Under the pieces are notes generated by a model. That model saw only the letters and a program-made list of their open reading frames with translations, was not told the origin of the DNA and made no database searches. Positions 1-9,735 of a stretch of DNA of 64,000 nucleotides are shown here, one piece after another (the stretch's first letter is position 1; the number at the start of each line of letters is the position of its first letter). The DNA is from Lentzea kentuckyensis (GTDB taxonomy: Bacteria; Actinomycetota; Actinomycetes; Mycobacteriales; Pseudonocardiaceae). The stretch lies in contig NZ_MUYM01000064.1 of NCBI RefSeq assembly GCF_002150765.1, positions 62,287 to 126,286 of the forward strand, given 5' to 3'. The position numbers and the translations under genes are program-made.

Positions 1-3000
1 CGCTGGCGGGCGGGGTGTCGCTGCGCGTGCCGCAGGGGCTGGGCTACCTGCACGTACCGGACGGCCCGTTCTCCGCCGACGGCCGCACCCGCCCCTACTC
101 GGCGCGGGCGGCCGGCACCGTCTTCACCCAGGGCGCCGGTGTCGTCGTGCTCCGGCGGCTGTCCGACGCGCTCGCCGACGGCGACCACGTGCACGCCGTG
201 ATCCTGGGTTCCGCCGTCGGCAACGACGGCGCGGACCGAGTGGGCTTCACCGCGCCGTCCCCGGCGGGGCAGGCGCGCGTGATCGCCGAGTCGCTCGCGG
301 TGGGCGACGTCGACCCGCGTTCGGTGTCCTATGTGGAGGGACACGGGACGGGGACGATCCTGGGCGACCCCATCGAGGTGCGGGCGTTGCGGCGCGTCTT
401 CGGCGACTCCGAACGGCCGTGGTGCGGCCTCGGGTCGGTCAAGGGCAACATCGGGCACGCCGACTCGGCGGCGGGCATCGCCGGACTGCTCAAGGTGGTC
501 CAGGCCCTGCGGCACCGGACGTTGCCGGCGTCGTTGCACGCACTGCCGGTGAACCCCGAGATCGGGCTGGAGGGATCGGCCTTCCGGCTGGTCGACAGCA
601 CGGAGGCGTGGGAGAGCCGCGAACCGCGCCGCGCGGGAGTCAGCTCGTTCGGCATCGGTGGGGTGAACTGCCACGTCGTGCTGGAGGAAGCGCCCGTCGT
701 GGCGGAGCCGGACCGCGACGAACGCGCCCAGGTGCTGGTGGTGTCCGCCGCGACCGCGGCAGCCTGTCGCGCCACGGCACGAGCACTCGCCGGCGCGTCG
801 GCGTCGGCGCCCCTCGCCGACGTCGCACACACGCTGGCCGGTCGGCGACAGCTGGCCGCGAGGGCCGCCGTGGCGGTCGGCCGCGGTGACGACCCGGCGG
901 AGGCACTGCGGCGGGCCGCGGTCGTGGAGGCCGCCGCGACGCCGCCACGCGTGGTGTTCGCGTTCCCCGGTGGCGGCGCCCAGTACGCCGGCATGGCCGC
1001 GGGCCCGTACCGCGACGAGCCGGTCTTCGCGTCCACAGTGGACGAGATCGCGGCGTACCTGCTGCCGTTGTCCGGTGCGGACGTGCGCGAGGTGCTGCTC
1101 GACCCGGCGTCCGCCGCCCGCGACCCGCGGACCGGGTTGCCCGCGTTGTTCACCGCTTCACTGGCCACCGCACGGCTGCTCGAGTCCTGGGGCGTGCGGC
1201 CGGACGTGGTGCTCGGGCACAGCGTCGGCGAGTACGCGGCCGCGGTCGTCGCCGGGGTGCTCTCGTGGCAGGACGCGGCCCTGCTGGTGGCCGAGCGATC
1301 GCGCCTGATGGGTGAGCTGCCGCAGGGCGCCATGCTGTCGGTGCCGCTCGGTGAGACGAAGGTGCGGGAGCTGCTCGTCGCGCATCCGGAACTCGATCTC
1401 GCCGCCGTCAACGCCTCCGACGCGTGTGCCGTGTCGGGGCCCGCCGATGCGATCGCCGCTCTGCGCGCCGCCCTCACCGTCGAGGCGCACGTCGTCGGCG
1501 TGGACGTGGCCGCGCACTCCCGCGTGGTGGAGCCCGCGATGCCCGCCCTGCGCGCGGTGGCCGGGCGCCTGACCGCACAACCGGCGGCGATTCCGCTGGT
1601 CACCACGCTCACCGGTGAGGTGGCCGGGACCGTGGACGCGGAGCACTGGGTACGGCACCTGCGGGGCACGGTCCGGTTCGCCGACGCGCTCGACACCGCG
1701 ATCGGCGCTGACGAGTCGGTGGTCGTTCAGGTCGGGCCCGGCGGCATGATCGCCTCGCTCGGAGCGCGCCGCGAGCAGGTTCGCGCGGCGGTGACGACCT
1801 TCCCGCGTGCCGGTGAGGACCTCGACGGCCGAGTGGCGCTGCTCGACGCGGCCGGAACCCTGTGGGCACAGGGCGTCGCGGTGGATCTGGCCGCGACCCG
1901 GCGAGGCCGCCGCACCCGCGTTCCGCTGCCCGGCTACGCGTTCCAGCGGGAACGGTTCTGGGTCGAACCTCCGCCCGCGCGCAGTGCCATGATCGGTCCG
2001 GTCGTCGCCGAGCCCGACGCTGCCGAACCGCTGCAGCTTCCGTCGTGGCGCAGGCTCGCGCCACTCGCACCCGCCGGCCAGGGTCAGCGCTGGGCCGTGG
2101 TGGGCGACGGCCCGTGGGCGGAGGCGCTGCGGGCGGTCCTGCCCGCTGCCGACGGCGCACCGGACGCCGTGATCGCGGTCCACTCCGGTACTTCACTGCA
2201 CGACGCCGTGCTGGCGTTCGGAAAGCTCGACGACACGCCGCTGCTGCAACTCACGGTGCGCGGCGAGCGGGTGATCGGTGACGAGGCCGTGGACCCGGTC
2301 GCCGCCGGGGTGCGCGGCCTGCCCAGGGTGCTCGCCCAGGAGGTGCCCGGCCTGCGCTGGCGCACCCTCGACCTGCCCGGCCACGAGCCGGACGACGCTG
2401 CCATCGCCGCCGTGCTGGCCGAAGCGGCGGACCTGGCGGCCGGAGCGGGGTCGTGGGAACTGGCGTTGCGCGCCGGGCAGCGGTGGATCCGCCAGTGGGA
2501 GCCGTGGCAGCCCGCGGACACGGCCGAACTGCCCGCTGATCCGGTCGTCGTCGTGACCGGTGGCTCGGGCAACGTGGCGCGCGCACTGGCCGACGCCCTG
2601 CGCGCCCGCGGACCGGCGGAGGTCGTGCTCGCCTCCCGCGGCACCACACCGTCAGTGGACGTCACGGACACCGAGCAGCTGCGCGCGCTGCTCACGGAGG
2701 TGGCGGACCGGTTCGGCCGGATCGACCTGGTCGTGCACGCCCCGGTCGTGGTCGAGCTGGCCGCACTGTCCGAAGTGGACGAAGAAGTGACGGCGAACGT
2801 GCTGGCGCCCAAGGTCGTCGGCGCGGTGAACCTCCGCACCGCCGTGGAGTCGCTGCCCGTGGCCGCGCGTCCACGGGCGGTCGTGCTGATGTCGTCGGCG
2901 GCCGGGACGATCGGCGGGTTCGGCCTCGGTGCCTATGTGGCGGCGAGCCGGTTCCTGGACGGGCTCGCCGCTGGCACCGGCGGCTGGGTGTCGGTCGACT

Positions 3001-6000
3001 GGGACCGCTGGCGGTTCGGCACGGCACAGGAGCGCGAGGCGGCCTCCGAGATCACCATGCGGCACGCGCTGGACGCGCCCGACGCGGTGCGCGCCCTGCT
3101 GCGGGTGGCCGCTCTCGCCCTGGCCGGTACCGCGCCGCACCAGGTGGCCGTGTCACCGGCCGAGCTCAACTCCCGCTCACTCGCGATCGGCGCACGGCAG
3201 ACCCGCGTCGAGTCGGGTGGCGCGGCACCGGCCACCGCGGCGGAACGCCTGGTCGCCGAGGTGCTGAGCGAGGCGCTGGGACGTCCGGTCACGAGCCGTG
3301 ACGACGACTTCTTCGCACTGGGCGGTCATTCCCTTCTCGCCACCCGCGTGCTCGCCCGGCTGCGGGACGATCACGGGATCGAGCTGCGGTTGCGCGACCT
3401 GCTGGCCAGGCCCACCGTGGCGGGACTCGCCACGCTCGTCACCACGGTCGACCCGGTCGCCCCGAAGAGCGTCGAAGTCGTGGCCGCACGTCCTGCGGGC
3501 GAGCCGTTCCCGCTCACCAGGGTGCAGCACGCCTACTGGGTCGGCCGGTCCTCCGCGTTCGCGCTCGGCGAGGTCGGCTGCCACTTCTACCTGGAACACG
3601 ACTGCGCCGAACTGGACCACGAGCGCTACCAGAACGCGTGGAACCGTCTCATCGAACGGCACGAGATGCTGCGCTGCGTGGTCGGCGCGGACGGCCACAA
3701 CGTGGTGCTGACCGAGGTTCCGCGCTATCGCGTGCCGGTCCACGAACTGTCCGATGTGGACGATCTGGAGGTGTTGCGGGAACGGCTGTCCCACCGGGTC
3801 GCCGATCCCGGCCGCTGGCCGTTGATCGAGGCCCACGTGGTGCGCCTGCCCGGTGGGCGCGCCCGCGTGCTGGTGTCGGTGGACGTGCTCGTCTGCGACT
3901 CCGCGAGCTACCTGGTCCTCGACCGCGAACTGCGGGCGCTGTACGAGAACCCGCAGGCCGAGCTGCCACCGATCGGCACGACGTTCGCCGAGTGCGCGCG
4001 AGCGTTGGACCGCCGCCGTGGCGACGCCGAGCACCAGCGCGCGGCCGGCTACTGGCGTGACCGCCTCGACGCTCTCCCCGCCGCGCCGCCGCTGCCGGTG
4101 CGCGAGGCCGAGGGCGCGCCCCGGTTCGTCCGGCGTGCCGCCACTCTCGCCGCCCCGCTGTGGGACCGGGTGCGGGCACAGGCCGCCCAGCTGGGGGTGA
4201 CTCCGACGGCCGTGCTGCTCACCGCCTACGCCGACGTGCTCGCCGCGTGGTCGCGGACCGACCACTTCTGTCTCACGCTGACCGTGTTCGACCGGCCGGA
4301 CGTGCATCCCGACGTGAACAACGTGGTCGGGGAGTTCTCGTCGCTGCTGCTGTTCGAGGCCGACCGCCGTGGGCTCGCGACGTTCGCGGAACGGGCGAAG
4401 GCGGCGCAGCGCCGGTTGTTCGACGACCTGGACCACCGGTCGTTCTCCGGTCTCGAGGTGCTCTCCGAACAGGCTCGCCGCACCGGTCGGCAGCAGAACG
4501 TGCCGGTCGTGTTCACCGGCATGCTCGGCCTGGACCGGCTCGGCGGGGAGCCGCACGACCACGAGTGGCTCGGGCCGGTGGCGTTCGGCGTGAGTCAGAC
4601 GCCGCAGGTGTGGCTCGACCACCAGGCCTACGAGCACCGGGGTGATCTGGTGCTGCAGTGGGATGTCGCGGAGACGTCACTGGACGCGGCCGAGGCCGAT
4701 GCCGCTTTCGCCTCCTACGTCCGGTGGCTCACCGACCTGGCCGAGCAGGACGAGGCCTGGACCGGCGGTGTGGGCCCGGAACTGGGCGAGCAGCACGGCG
4801 TTCCCGAGGTGCTCGCCGGGATCTGGGCCGAGCTGCTCGACCTGGAGCCGTCCTCGATCCCGCCGGACGTGTCGTTCCTCGGCCTGGGCGGTGACTCGCT
4901 GCTCGTCGTGCGGATGGCGTCGGTCATCCGGCAGCGGCTCGACGTGGTGCTGGCGCTGACCGAGATCCGCGCCGAACTGACGCTGGCCGACGTGGCCGAA
5001 CTGGTGCGTGGTCGAGGCGAGGGCGCCGCCGGCCGGGCACTCGACGTGACCGTGCGCCGCCGCTTCGACTCGGCGGCGCCGTTCGGGTTGCTTCCGCTGC
5101 AACAGGCCTACTTCGTCGGTCAGCAGGGCGGGTGGGAACTGTCCTGCTCGTCGGCGCACGTCTGCACCGACGTCGCACTGTCCGAAGTGGACTTTGAACG
5201 CGCTCCCGAAGCGCTGGCCGACGCGCTGCGCCGGGTGATCGCGCACCAGCCGATGCTGCGAATGCGGACCACACCTGATGGCCAGCAACGCGTTCTCCCC
5301 GCCGACGATCCGGCGACCGTGGTCGTGCCCCAGGTGTACGACCTGCGCGACGAGAACGAGGACGTCATCGCCTCAGAACTCGACCGCGTGCGGACGGAGA
5401 TGAGCCTGCGTGGCCCCGATCCGGCGACCGGACCGCCGCTGGAGATGCGGCTCACCCTGCTGCCGGGCGGGCGGGCGCGGCTGCACACCGCGTTCAGCCT
5501 CCTCGCCGTCGACGGCTGGTCAGGTGGCGTGTTCGATCGCGAGCTGCTGACGTACGTGTCCGACCCGAACGCCGTGCTGCCGCCGTTGCTGGTCGACTTC
5601 GGCGACTACGTGACCGCGCTGACGGAGGTGCGCGGCGCGCCGCAATGGCAGGCCGACCACGAGTGGTGGACCCGAAGGCTGCCGGGACTGCCCGCCGCAC
5701 CAGCGTTGCCGATGATCGCCGACCCGAGCGGCCTGGACGTGACCGCGATGTCGGCACGCGAGGCGCGGCTGGCACCGCAGGACTGGACGGCGCTGCGCCA
5801 ACGCTGCGCCGAGCACGAGGTCACCCCGACCGCGGCCGTGCTGGCGGTCTACGCCACCGTGCTCGCGAGGCTCGCGGGCAGCCGGCGGTTCCTGCTGAAC
5901 AGCTTGCAGGCCAACAGGCTGCCGTTGCACGCGGACGTCGACCGGATGATCGGCGCGTTCTCCTCGACCGCGCTGCTGTCGATCGACCTGCCCGCCGGCG

Positions 6001-7625
6001 GCCGGTTCACCGACCTGGCGGCCTCGGTGCGCGACGAACTCGCCGACTCGCTGGCGCACAACCTGGTGAGCGGTGTCGAGGTCTCACGTGAGCTGGCCAG
6101 GCTGCGCGGCACCCGCAGGCCGGTCGCGCCGGTGGTCTTCCAGAGCACCATCGGCCTGGACGCCGCGCTGGGCGGTGAACGCCCGTTGACCGCCGGTCCG
6201 CTCGGGCACGTCGACATCTCCGACTACGTCCAGCACATCCGCACGCCGCAGGTGTTCCTGGAACTGCGGATGTTCGAGCTGCGCGGCGAGCTGGTGCTGA
6301 ACTTCGCCGTCGTCGAGGAGCTGTTCGGCCGGGAGCTGGTCGACCGGTTGTTCGGGGAGGTCGTCGGCACGGTGCGGGAGCTGGCCGCGGGGCTGGGCTG
6401 GGACGACGTTGTCGAGCTGCCCGCGGACGCTGCCGTGGCGCCGGAGACGGCGGCCGGGCGTGGCGGGGTCGAGCCCGGAGCCCCTCGTGACGAGTTGGAG
6501 CTGCGGATCGCCCGGCTGTGGGCGGAGCTGCTCGGAACGTCCGAAGTGGACAGGGCCGACGACTTCTTCGCGCTGGGCGGTGACTCGTTGCTGGCCGTGC
6601 GGATGCTCGGCAGGCTGGCCAGGGAACACGGGAGCAGCGCGCCACCCCGCGCGTTCCTGGGCGCGCCCACTCCCGCCGGGCTCGCCGCCGCGGTGCGGGC
6701 CGACGTGCCGGTGCCGGTGGACGACATCGCCCTGCCAGTGGATGACATGGCGGTGCCGTTGCGCGACGGCCCGGTGCTGGCGGATGACATCGCAGCGCGG
6801 GCCGACGTACCGGTGCCGGTGAACGACATCGCGGTGCCGTTGCGCGACGGCGAGGGACCGCCACTGTTCCTGCTGCACCCGTCCGGCGGCGACGTCCTGT
6901 GCTACGCGGACCTCGCCCGGCGGATCAGCGCGCCGAACCCCGTGATCGCGCTGGCCGATCCCGGTTTGTCCGGGCACGTCGGGCCCGAGTCGATCGACGC
7001 GATGGTCGAGCAGTACCTCACCGTGGTGCGGGAGTTCCAGCCGCACGGGCCGTACCTGCTCGGCGGCTGGTCGATGGGTGGCACCGTCGCGCACGAGCTG
7101 GCGTGCGTGCTGCGTTCGCGCGGTGAAGAGGTGGCGTTGGTGGTGATGATCGACTCCAACAGCCCGGAGCGGATCGTGGCGATCGAAGGGCTGGACCGGG
7201 AGCGCACCGACGACGAGGTCCGGTTGCGCTACCTGCGGTCGTTGGAGGCCTACCTCGACATCGACTGCGCCGTGGACGGTGATGGCCTGGAGCGGGCGCT
7301 GGCCGAGCACGGGATCACCGTGCCACCGGCCCGTTTCGAGGTGTTCGCGCGCCACCTGCGTGGTCTGGCCGACCACCACGTCGGCCGGTTGGCCGCCGGG
7401 ACCTCCGTGGTGTTGCTGCGAGCGGCGCGCACGTCGCCCCGCAACGCCCGGATCGGCATGGGTGTGGACGACGCGTTCGACGACCACGACCTCGGCTGGG
7501 CAGGTTTCGTGACCGGCGAGTTCCGGGTGGTCGAGGTCGACGCGCACCACTACTCGATGCTCGCCGACCCCGCTGTGAAACACGTCGCGGACGAGATCTC
7601 CGCGGCGCTCGACCAGGAGTGCTGA
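1..7625 (+). CDS. Yersiniabactin HMWP1-like PKS-NRPS (5' partial): KS-AT-KR-ACP-Cy-PCP-Cy*-PCP-TE
   Basis: This is the C-terminal ~2,540 residues of a hybrid megasynthase that extends a thiazoline chain with malonate and cysteine and then releases it. The frame is open from base 3 and begins inside the KS just after the active-site Cys region, so the start lies upstream. Domains by approximate nucleotide position: KS (to 700; EGHGTGT and KGNIGH histidines), AT (950-1850; GHSVGEY, valine form suggesting malonyl-CoA), KR (2030-3180), ACP (3230-3440; GGHSLL), Cy (3500-4720; DVLVCDSAS), PCP (4790-5010), a fourth cyclization-like domain (5080-6390), PCP (6490-6700), a repetitive linker, and a type I thioesterase (6850-7600; GWSMGG). 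There is no adenylation or methyltransferase domain, so cysteine must be loaded in trans, probably by the A domain of the NRPS at 18235-23517. It ends in a TGATG overlap with the next gene. HMWP1 homology by architecture is strong; the product is inferred. Confidence 0.93.
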   Translation, partial: LAGGVSLRVPQGLGYLHVPDGPFSADGRTRPYSARAAGTVFTQGAGVVVLRRLSDALADGDHVHAVILGSAVGNDGADRVGFTAPSPAGQARVIAESLAVGDVDPRSVSYVEGHGTGTILGDPIEVRALRRVFGDSERPWCGLGSVKGNIGHADSAAGIAGLLKVVQALRHRTLPASLHALPVNPEIGLEGSAFRLVDSTEAWESREPRRAGVSSFGIGGVNCHVVLEEAPVVAEPDRDERAQVLVVSAATAAACRATARALAGASASAPLADVAHTLAGRRQLAARAAVAVGRGDDPAEALRRAAVVEAAATPPRVVFAFPGGGAQYAGMAAGPYRDEPVFASTVDEIAAYLLPLSGADVREVLLDPASAARDPRTGLPALFTASLATARLLESWGVRPDVVLGHSVGEYAAAVVAGVLSWQDAALLVAERSRLMGELPQGAMLSVPLGETKVRELLVAHPELDLAAVNASDACAVSGPADAIAALRAALTVEAHVVGVDVAAHSRVVEPAMPALRAVAGRLTAQPAAIPLVTTLTGEVAGTVDAEHWVRHLRGTVRFADALDTAIGADESVVVQVGPGGMIASLGARREQVRAAVTTFPRAGEDLDGRVALLDAAGTLWAQGVAVDLAATRRGRRTRVPLPGYAFQRERFWVEPPPARSAMIGPVVAEPDAAEPLQLPSWRRLAPLAPAGQGQRWAVVGDGPWAEALRAVLPAADGAPDAVIAVHSGTSLHDAVLAFGKLDDTPLLQLTVRGERVIGDEAVDPVAAGVRGLPRVLAQEVPGLRWRTLDLPGHEPDDAAIAAVLAEAADLAAGAGSWELALRAGQRWIRQWEPWQPADTAELPADPVVVVTGGSGNVARALADALRARGPAEVVLASRGTTPSVDVTDTEQLRALLTEVADRFGRIDLVVHAPVVVELAALSEVDEEVTANVLAPKVVGAVNLRTAVESLPVAARPRAVVLMSSAAGTIGGFGLGAYVAASRFLDGLAAGTGGWVSVDWDRWRFGTAQEREAASEITMRHALDAPDAVRALLRVAALALAGTAPHQVAVSPAELNSRSLAIGARQTRVESGGAAPATAAERLVAEVLSEALGRPVTSRDDDFFALGGHSLLATRVLARLRDDHGIELRLRDLLARPTVAGLATLVTTVDPVAPKSVEVVAARPAGEPFPLTRVQHAYWVGRSSAFALGEVGCHFYLEHDCAELDHERYQNAWNRLIERHEMLRCVVGADGHNVVLTEVPRYRVPVHELSDVDDLEVLRERLSHRVADPGRWPLIEAHVVRLPGGRARVLVSVDVLVCDSASYLVLDRELRALYENPQAELPPIGTTFAECARALDRRRGDAEHQRAAGYWRDRLDALPAAPPLPVREAEGAPRFVRRAATLAAPLWDRVRAQAAQLGVTPTAVLLTAYADVLAAWSRTDHFCLTLTVFDRPDVHPDVNNVVGEFSSLLLFEADRRGLATFAERAKAAQRRLFDDLDHRSFSGLEVLSEQARRTGRQQNVPVVFTGMLGLDRLGGEPHDHEWLGPVAFGVSQTPQVWLDHQAYEHRGDLVLQWDVAETSLDAAEADAAFASYVRWLTDLAEQDEAWTGGVGPELGEQHGVPEVLAGIWAELLDLEPSSIPPDVSFLGLGGDSLLVVRMASVIRQRLDVVLALTEIRAELTLADVAELVRGRGEGAAGRALDVTVRRRFDSAAPFGLLPLQQAYFVGQQGGWELSCSSAHVCTDVALSEVDFERAPEALADALRRVIAHQPMLRMRTTPDGQQRVLPADDPATVVVPQVYDLRDENEDVIASELDRVRTEMSLRGPDPATGPPLEMRLTLLPGGRARLHTAFSLLAVDGWSGGVFDRELLTYVSDPNAVLPPLLVDFGDYVTALTEVRGAPQWQADHEWWTRRLPGLPAAPALPMIADPSGLDVTAMSAREARLAPQDWTALRQRCAEHEVTPTAAVLAVYATVLARLAGSRRFLLNSLQANRLPLHADVDRMIGAFSSTALLSIDLPAGGRFTDLAASVRDELADSLAHNLVSGVEVSRELARLRGTRRPVAPVVFQSTIGLDAALGGERPLTAGPLGHVDISDYVQHIRTPQVFLELRMFELRGELVLNFAVVEELFGRELVDRLFGEVVGTVRELAAGLGWDDVVELPADAAVAPETAAGRGGVEPGAPRDELELRIARLWAELLGTSEVDRADDFFALGGDSLLAVRMLGRLAREHGSSAPPRAFLGAPTPAGLAAAVRADVPVPVDDIALPVDDMAVPLRDGPVLADDIAARADVPVPVNDIAVPLRDGEGPPLFLLHPSGGDVLCYADLARRISAPNPVIALADPGLSGHVGPESIDAMVEQYLTVVREFQPHGPYLLGGWSMGGTVAHELACVLRSRGEEVALVVMIDSNSPERIVAIEGLDRERTDDEVRLRYLRSLEAYLDIDCAVDGDGLERALAEHGITVPPARFEVFARHLRGLADHHVGRLAAGTSVVLLRAARTSPRNARIGMGVDDAFDDHDLGWAGFVTGEFRVVEVDAHHYSMLADPAVKHVADEISAALDQEC
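6695..6851 (+). repeat. Imperfect internal duplication in the PCP-TE linker
   Basis: A 36-bp unit at 6695-6730 recurs at 6797-6832 with two mismatches, and a 21-bp unit at 6750-6770 recurs identically at 6831-6851. They encode repeated ADVPVPVDDIA and AVPLRDG peptides between the last PCP and the thioesterase. The segment reads as a recent duplication in a flexible linker, not a domain. Confidence 0.8.
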
Positions 7626-8239
7626 TGTTGCCCAACTGGCTTTACACCCAGAACGTCCTGCCGGTCGCGCTGGCCGCGCTGGCCGCGGATCCGGTCGCCG
7701 AACGCGCGGAGGTGCTGGCACGGCTGTCGGTGAGCCCGCTGGCCGACCTCGGCCACCGGGGCTGGGAGCAGGCTGGCCGTGGCTTCGCGGCGCTCGGCAC
7801 GGCTTCCCCGGACGTCGGCAGGGAGTTCGCCGAGCAGCTCGCCCAGCGTTACCGCGGCGACGTGCCGACGTCTTTGGTACGTGCCGCGTTGCTCCTCTCC
7901 GTCACGGTGGGAACGGCCACGGATCTCGTGCGCCGTACGGCATCGAGCCAGACCCGTGAGGTGGGGGAGGCGGCCACGGCCGTGCTGACCGCTCAGGCCG
8001 CGCTGCTGCGTGTGCTGAGCATGCTGGACGTCTTCGCCGCGTCCGGCAAGGAGGTCGACGCCACCGTCTCGGCCGGCTTTCACACCGTGATCCGCGGCGC
8101 CGCGCGACTGCTCGCCGGTGAGGGTCTGCTCGCCGAGCACGTCCGGAAGACGGACGACGTGCTCGGCGACCAGGAATGGTCCACCAAGGTCGCTCAGTCG
8201 CTCGTGGGGGACTGGTCATCTTTCGAAGGGTGTGTGTGA
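7625..8239 (+). CDS. Unknown ~204-residue protein in the metallophore operon
   Basis: I do not recognise this protein. The ATG overlaps the TGA of the megasynthase (TGATG), so the two are probably translationally coupled; an in-frame GTG at 7619 is less likely. The sequence is rich in Ala, Leu and Val with long predicted helices, has no signal peptide, no clear transmembrane segment, and no obvious catalytic motif (two Cys near the C terminus at most). It ends overlapping the start of the binding lipoprotein by one base. Its place between biosynthesis and uptake genes suggests a helper of the assembly line or of metallophore handling, but this is only context. Confidence 0.75.
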   Translation: MLPNWLYTQNVLPVALAALAADPVAERAEVLARLSVSPLADLGHRGWEQAGRGFAALGTASPDVGREFAEQLAQRYRGDVPTSLVRAALLLSVTVGTATDLVRRTASSQTREVGEAATAVLTAQAALLRVLSMLDVFAASGKEVDATVSAGFHTVIRGAARLLAGEGLLAEHVRKTDDVLGDQEWSTKVAQSLVGDWSSFEGCV

Positions 8240-9735
8240 TGGTCGCGATGTCCCGCAGGGCGGCTCTGGGTGCCGTCCTTCTCCTGGCGCTCGGTGGGTG
8301 TGCGGCAGGAGGCGCGGCACCATCTGGCGGCGACGCCGGACCACCGGTGGACGGCGGAGTTCTGCGTTACGGCACGGTCGCCGCGGGTGGCGCCGTCGCG
8401 ACGGATCCGCACGGCAGCCTGTTCAACGAGTCGGACTGGGTGCGCATGGGCGCCCTGTACGACGTGCTGACGGTTCCCGGCGACAACGCCACCGTGGTGC
8501 CGAGACTCGCTCGGTCGTGGTCGTCCGACGACAACGCGACGCGCTGGCGGTTCGAGCTGCGTTCCGACGCCGTGTTCACCGACGGCAGGCCGGTGCGGGC
8601 GGCGGACGTCCTGTTCTCGCTGCGCCGGATCGCGGCCCAGGCGGCGCTGAACGGCGGCAGGCTCGGCACCGTCGACATCGATCAGTCCACTGCGGACGGT
8701 GAGCACGCGGTGGTGCTGCGGACGACGCAGCCGGACGCCGACCTGCCCAGGACGCTCGCGGGCGTGACGTTCGTGGTGCCGGAGGGCACCACGACGTTCG
8801 ACCAGCCGGTCGGCTCCGGCCCGTTCCGGCTGTCCAAACTGGATGGTCAGGCGGCGGTGCTGGTGCGCAACGACAGGTGGTGGGGTGGCCGTGCGCACCT
8901 GGACCAGCTGGAGATCCGCGGCTTCGCCGACCCGCAGGCGCTGGCCGCCGCGGTGACCTCCGGTGAAGTGGACGTGGCCGCCAACGTGAGCCCGGCGGCC
9001 GCCAAGACCGCCGAACGGACCGGGCAACTGGCCGTGTCCCGGCGCCCGGCAGCCGCGACGTACCCGCTGCTGATGCGGCTCGACAAGGCGCCGTTCGACC
9101 GGCCGGAGGTGCGCAGGGCCGTCAAACTCGCGGTCGACCGGCAAGCACTCGTGGACAGCGTTCTGCTCGGGTACGGCACGGTCGGCGGTGACGCGCCCGG
9201 CGGTGCCGACGTGCCGCCGCCCGCCCGTGACCTCGCGGAGGCACGCCGGGTGCTCTCCTCGCTCGGCCCCGTCGTGCTGCACACGACGACCGCGTACCCC
9301 GGCATGGTGAGCGCGGCGACGCTGCTCGCCACGCAACTCGGCGAGGCGGGTCTGAAGGTCGAGGTCAAGCAGGATCCGCCGGACACCTACTGGACGCAGG
9401 TCTACCTCCGCGAACCGCTGGTGATGGGCTACTACGCCGACGTGCCGTTCCCGGTGTGGGTCCGCCAGACCGCGCTGGCCACCTCGGCCTTCAACGAGAC
9501 CGGCTGGGTGAAACCGGACTTCGACGCCCGCTTCGCCGCGGACATGGCCGAGACGGACCCCGCCCGGCGGGAGGCCGCGCTGAAGCAGCTGCGTGAGCGC
9601 ATGGCGGCGGAGGGCGGCTGGCTGGTGTGGGGTTTCGCCGACGGTCTCGACGTCTCGTCACCGGCCGTGCGGGGACTGCCCACCGGTAACGGCTTCGCCC
9701 GGATCTTCCTGGACGGTGCGTGGCTGCGGCGCTGA
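8239..9735 (+). CDS. Family 5 (Opp/Dpp/Nik-type) solute-binding lipoprotein
   Basis: This is the extracellular substrate-binding protein of an ABC importer, about 498 residues. The N terminus has RR, a hydrophobic stretch and a lipobox LGGC with Cys21, so it should be a lipoprotein anchored on the outer face of the membrane. The body matches the family 5 fold (for example LARSWSSDDNATRWRF, and VFTDGRPVRAADVLFSL near the start). ATG 8239 overlaps the previous stop codon; a second ATG at 8248 is possible. The next permease starts inside its 3' end. Family members bind peptides, nickel chelates and opine metallophores. Next to a metallophore assembly line, the likely ligand is the metal-loaded product; this is inference. 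Confidence 0.85.
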   Translation: MVAMSRRAALGAVLLLALGGCAAGGAAPSGGDAGPPVDGGVLRYGTVAAGGAVATDPHGSLFNESDWVRMGALYDVLTVPGDNATVVPRLARSWSSDDNATRWRFELRSDAVFTDGRPVRAADVLFSLRRIAAQAALNGGRLGTVDIDQSTADGEHAVVLRTTQPDADLPRTLAGVTFVVPEGTTTFDQPVGSGPFRLSKLDGQAAVLVRNDRWWGGRAHLDQLEIRGFADPQALAAAVTSGEVDVAANVSPAAAKTAERTGQLAVSRRPAAATYPLLMRLDKAPFDRPEVRRAVKLAVDRQALVDSVLLGYGTVGGDAPGGADVPPPARDLAEARRVLSSLGPVVLHTTTAYPGMVSAATLLATQLGEAGLKVEVKQDPPDTYWTQVYLREPLVMGYYADVPFPVWVRQTALATSAFNETGWVKPDFDARFAADMAETDPARREAALKQLRERMAAEGGWLVWGFADGLDVSSPAVRGLPTGNGFARIFLDGAWLRR

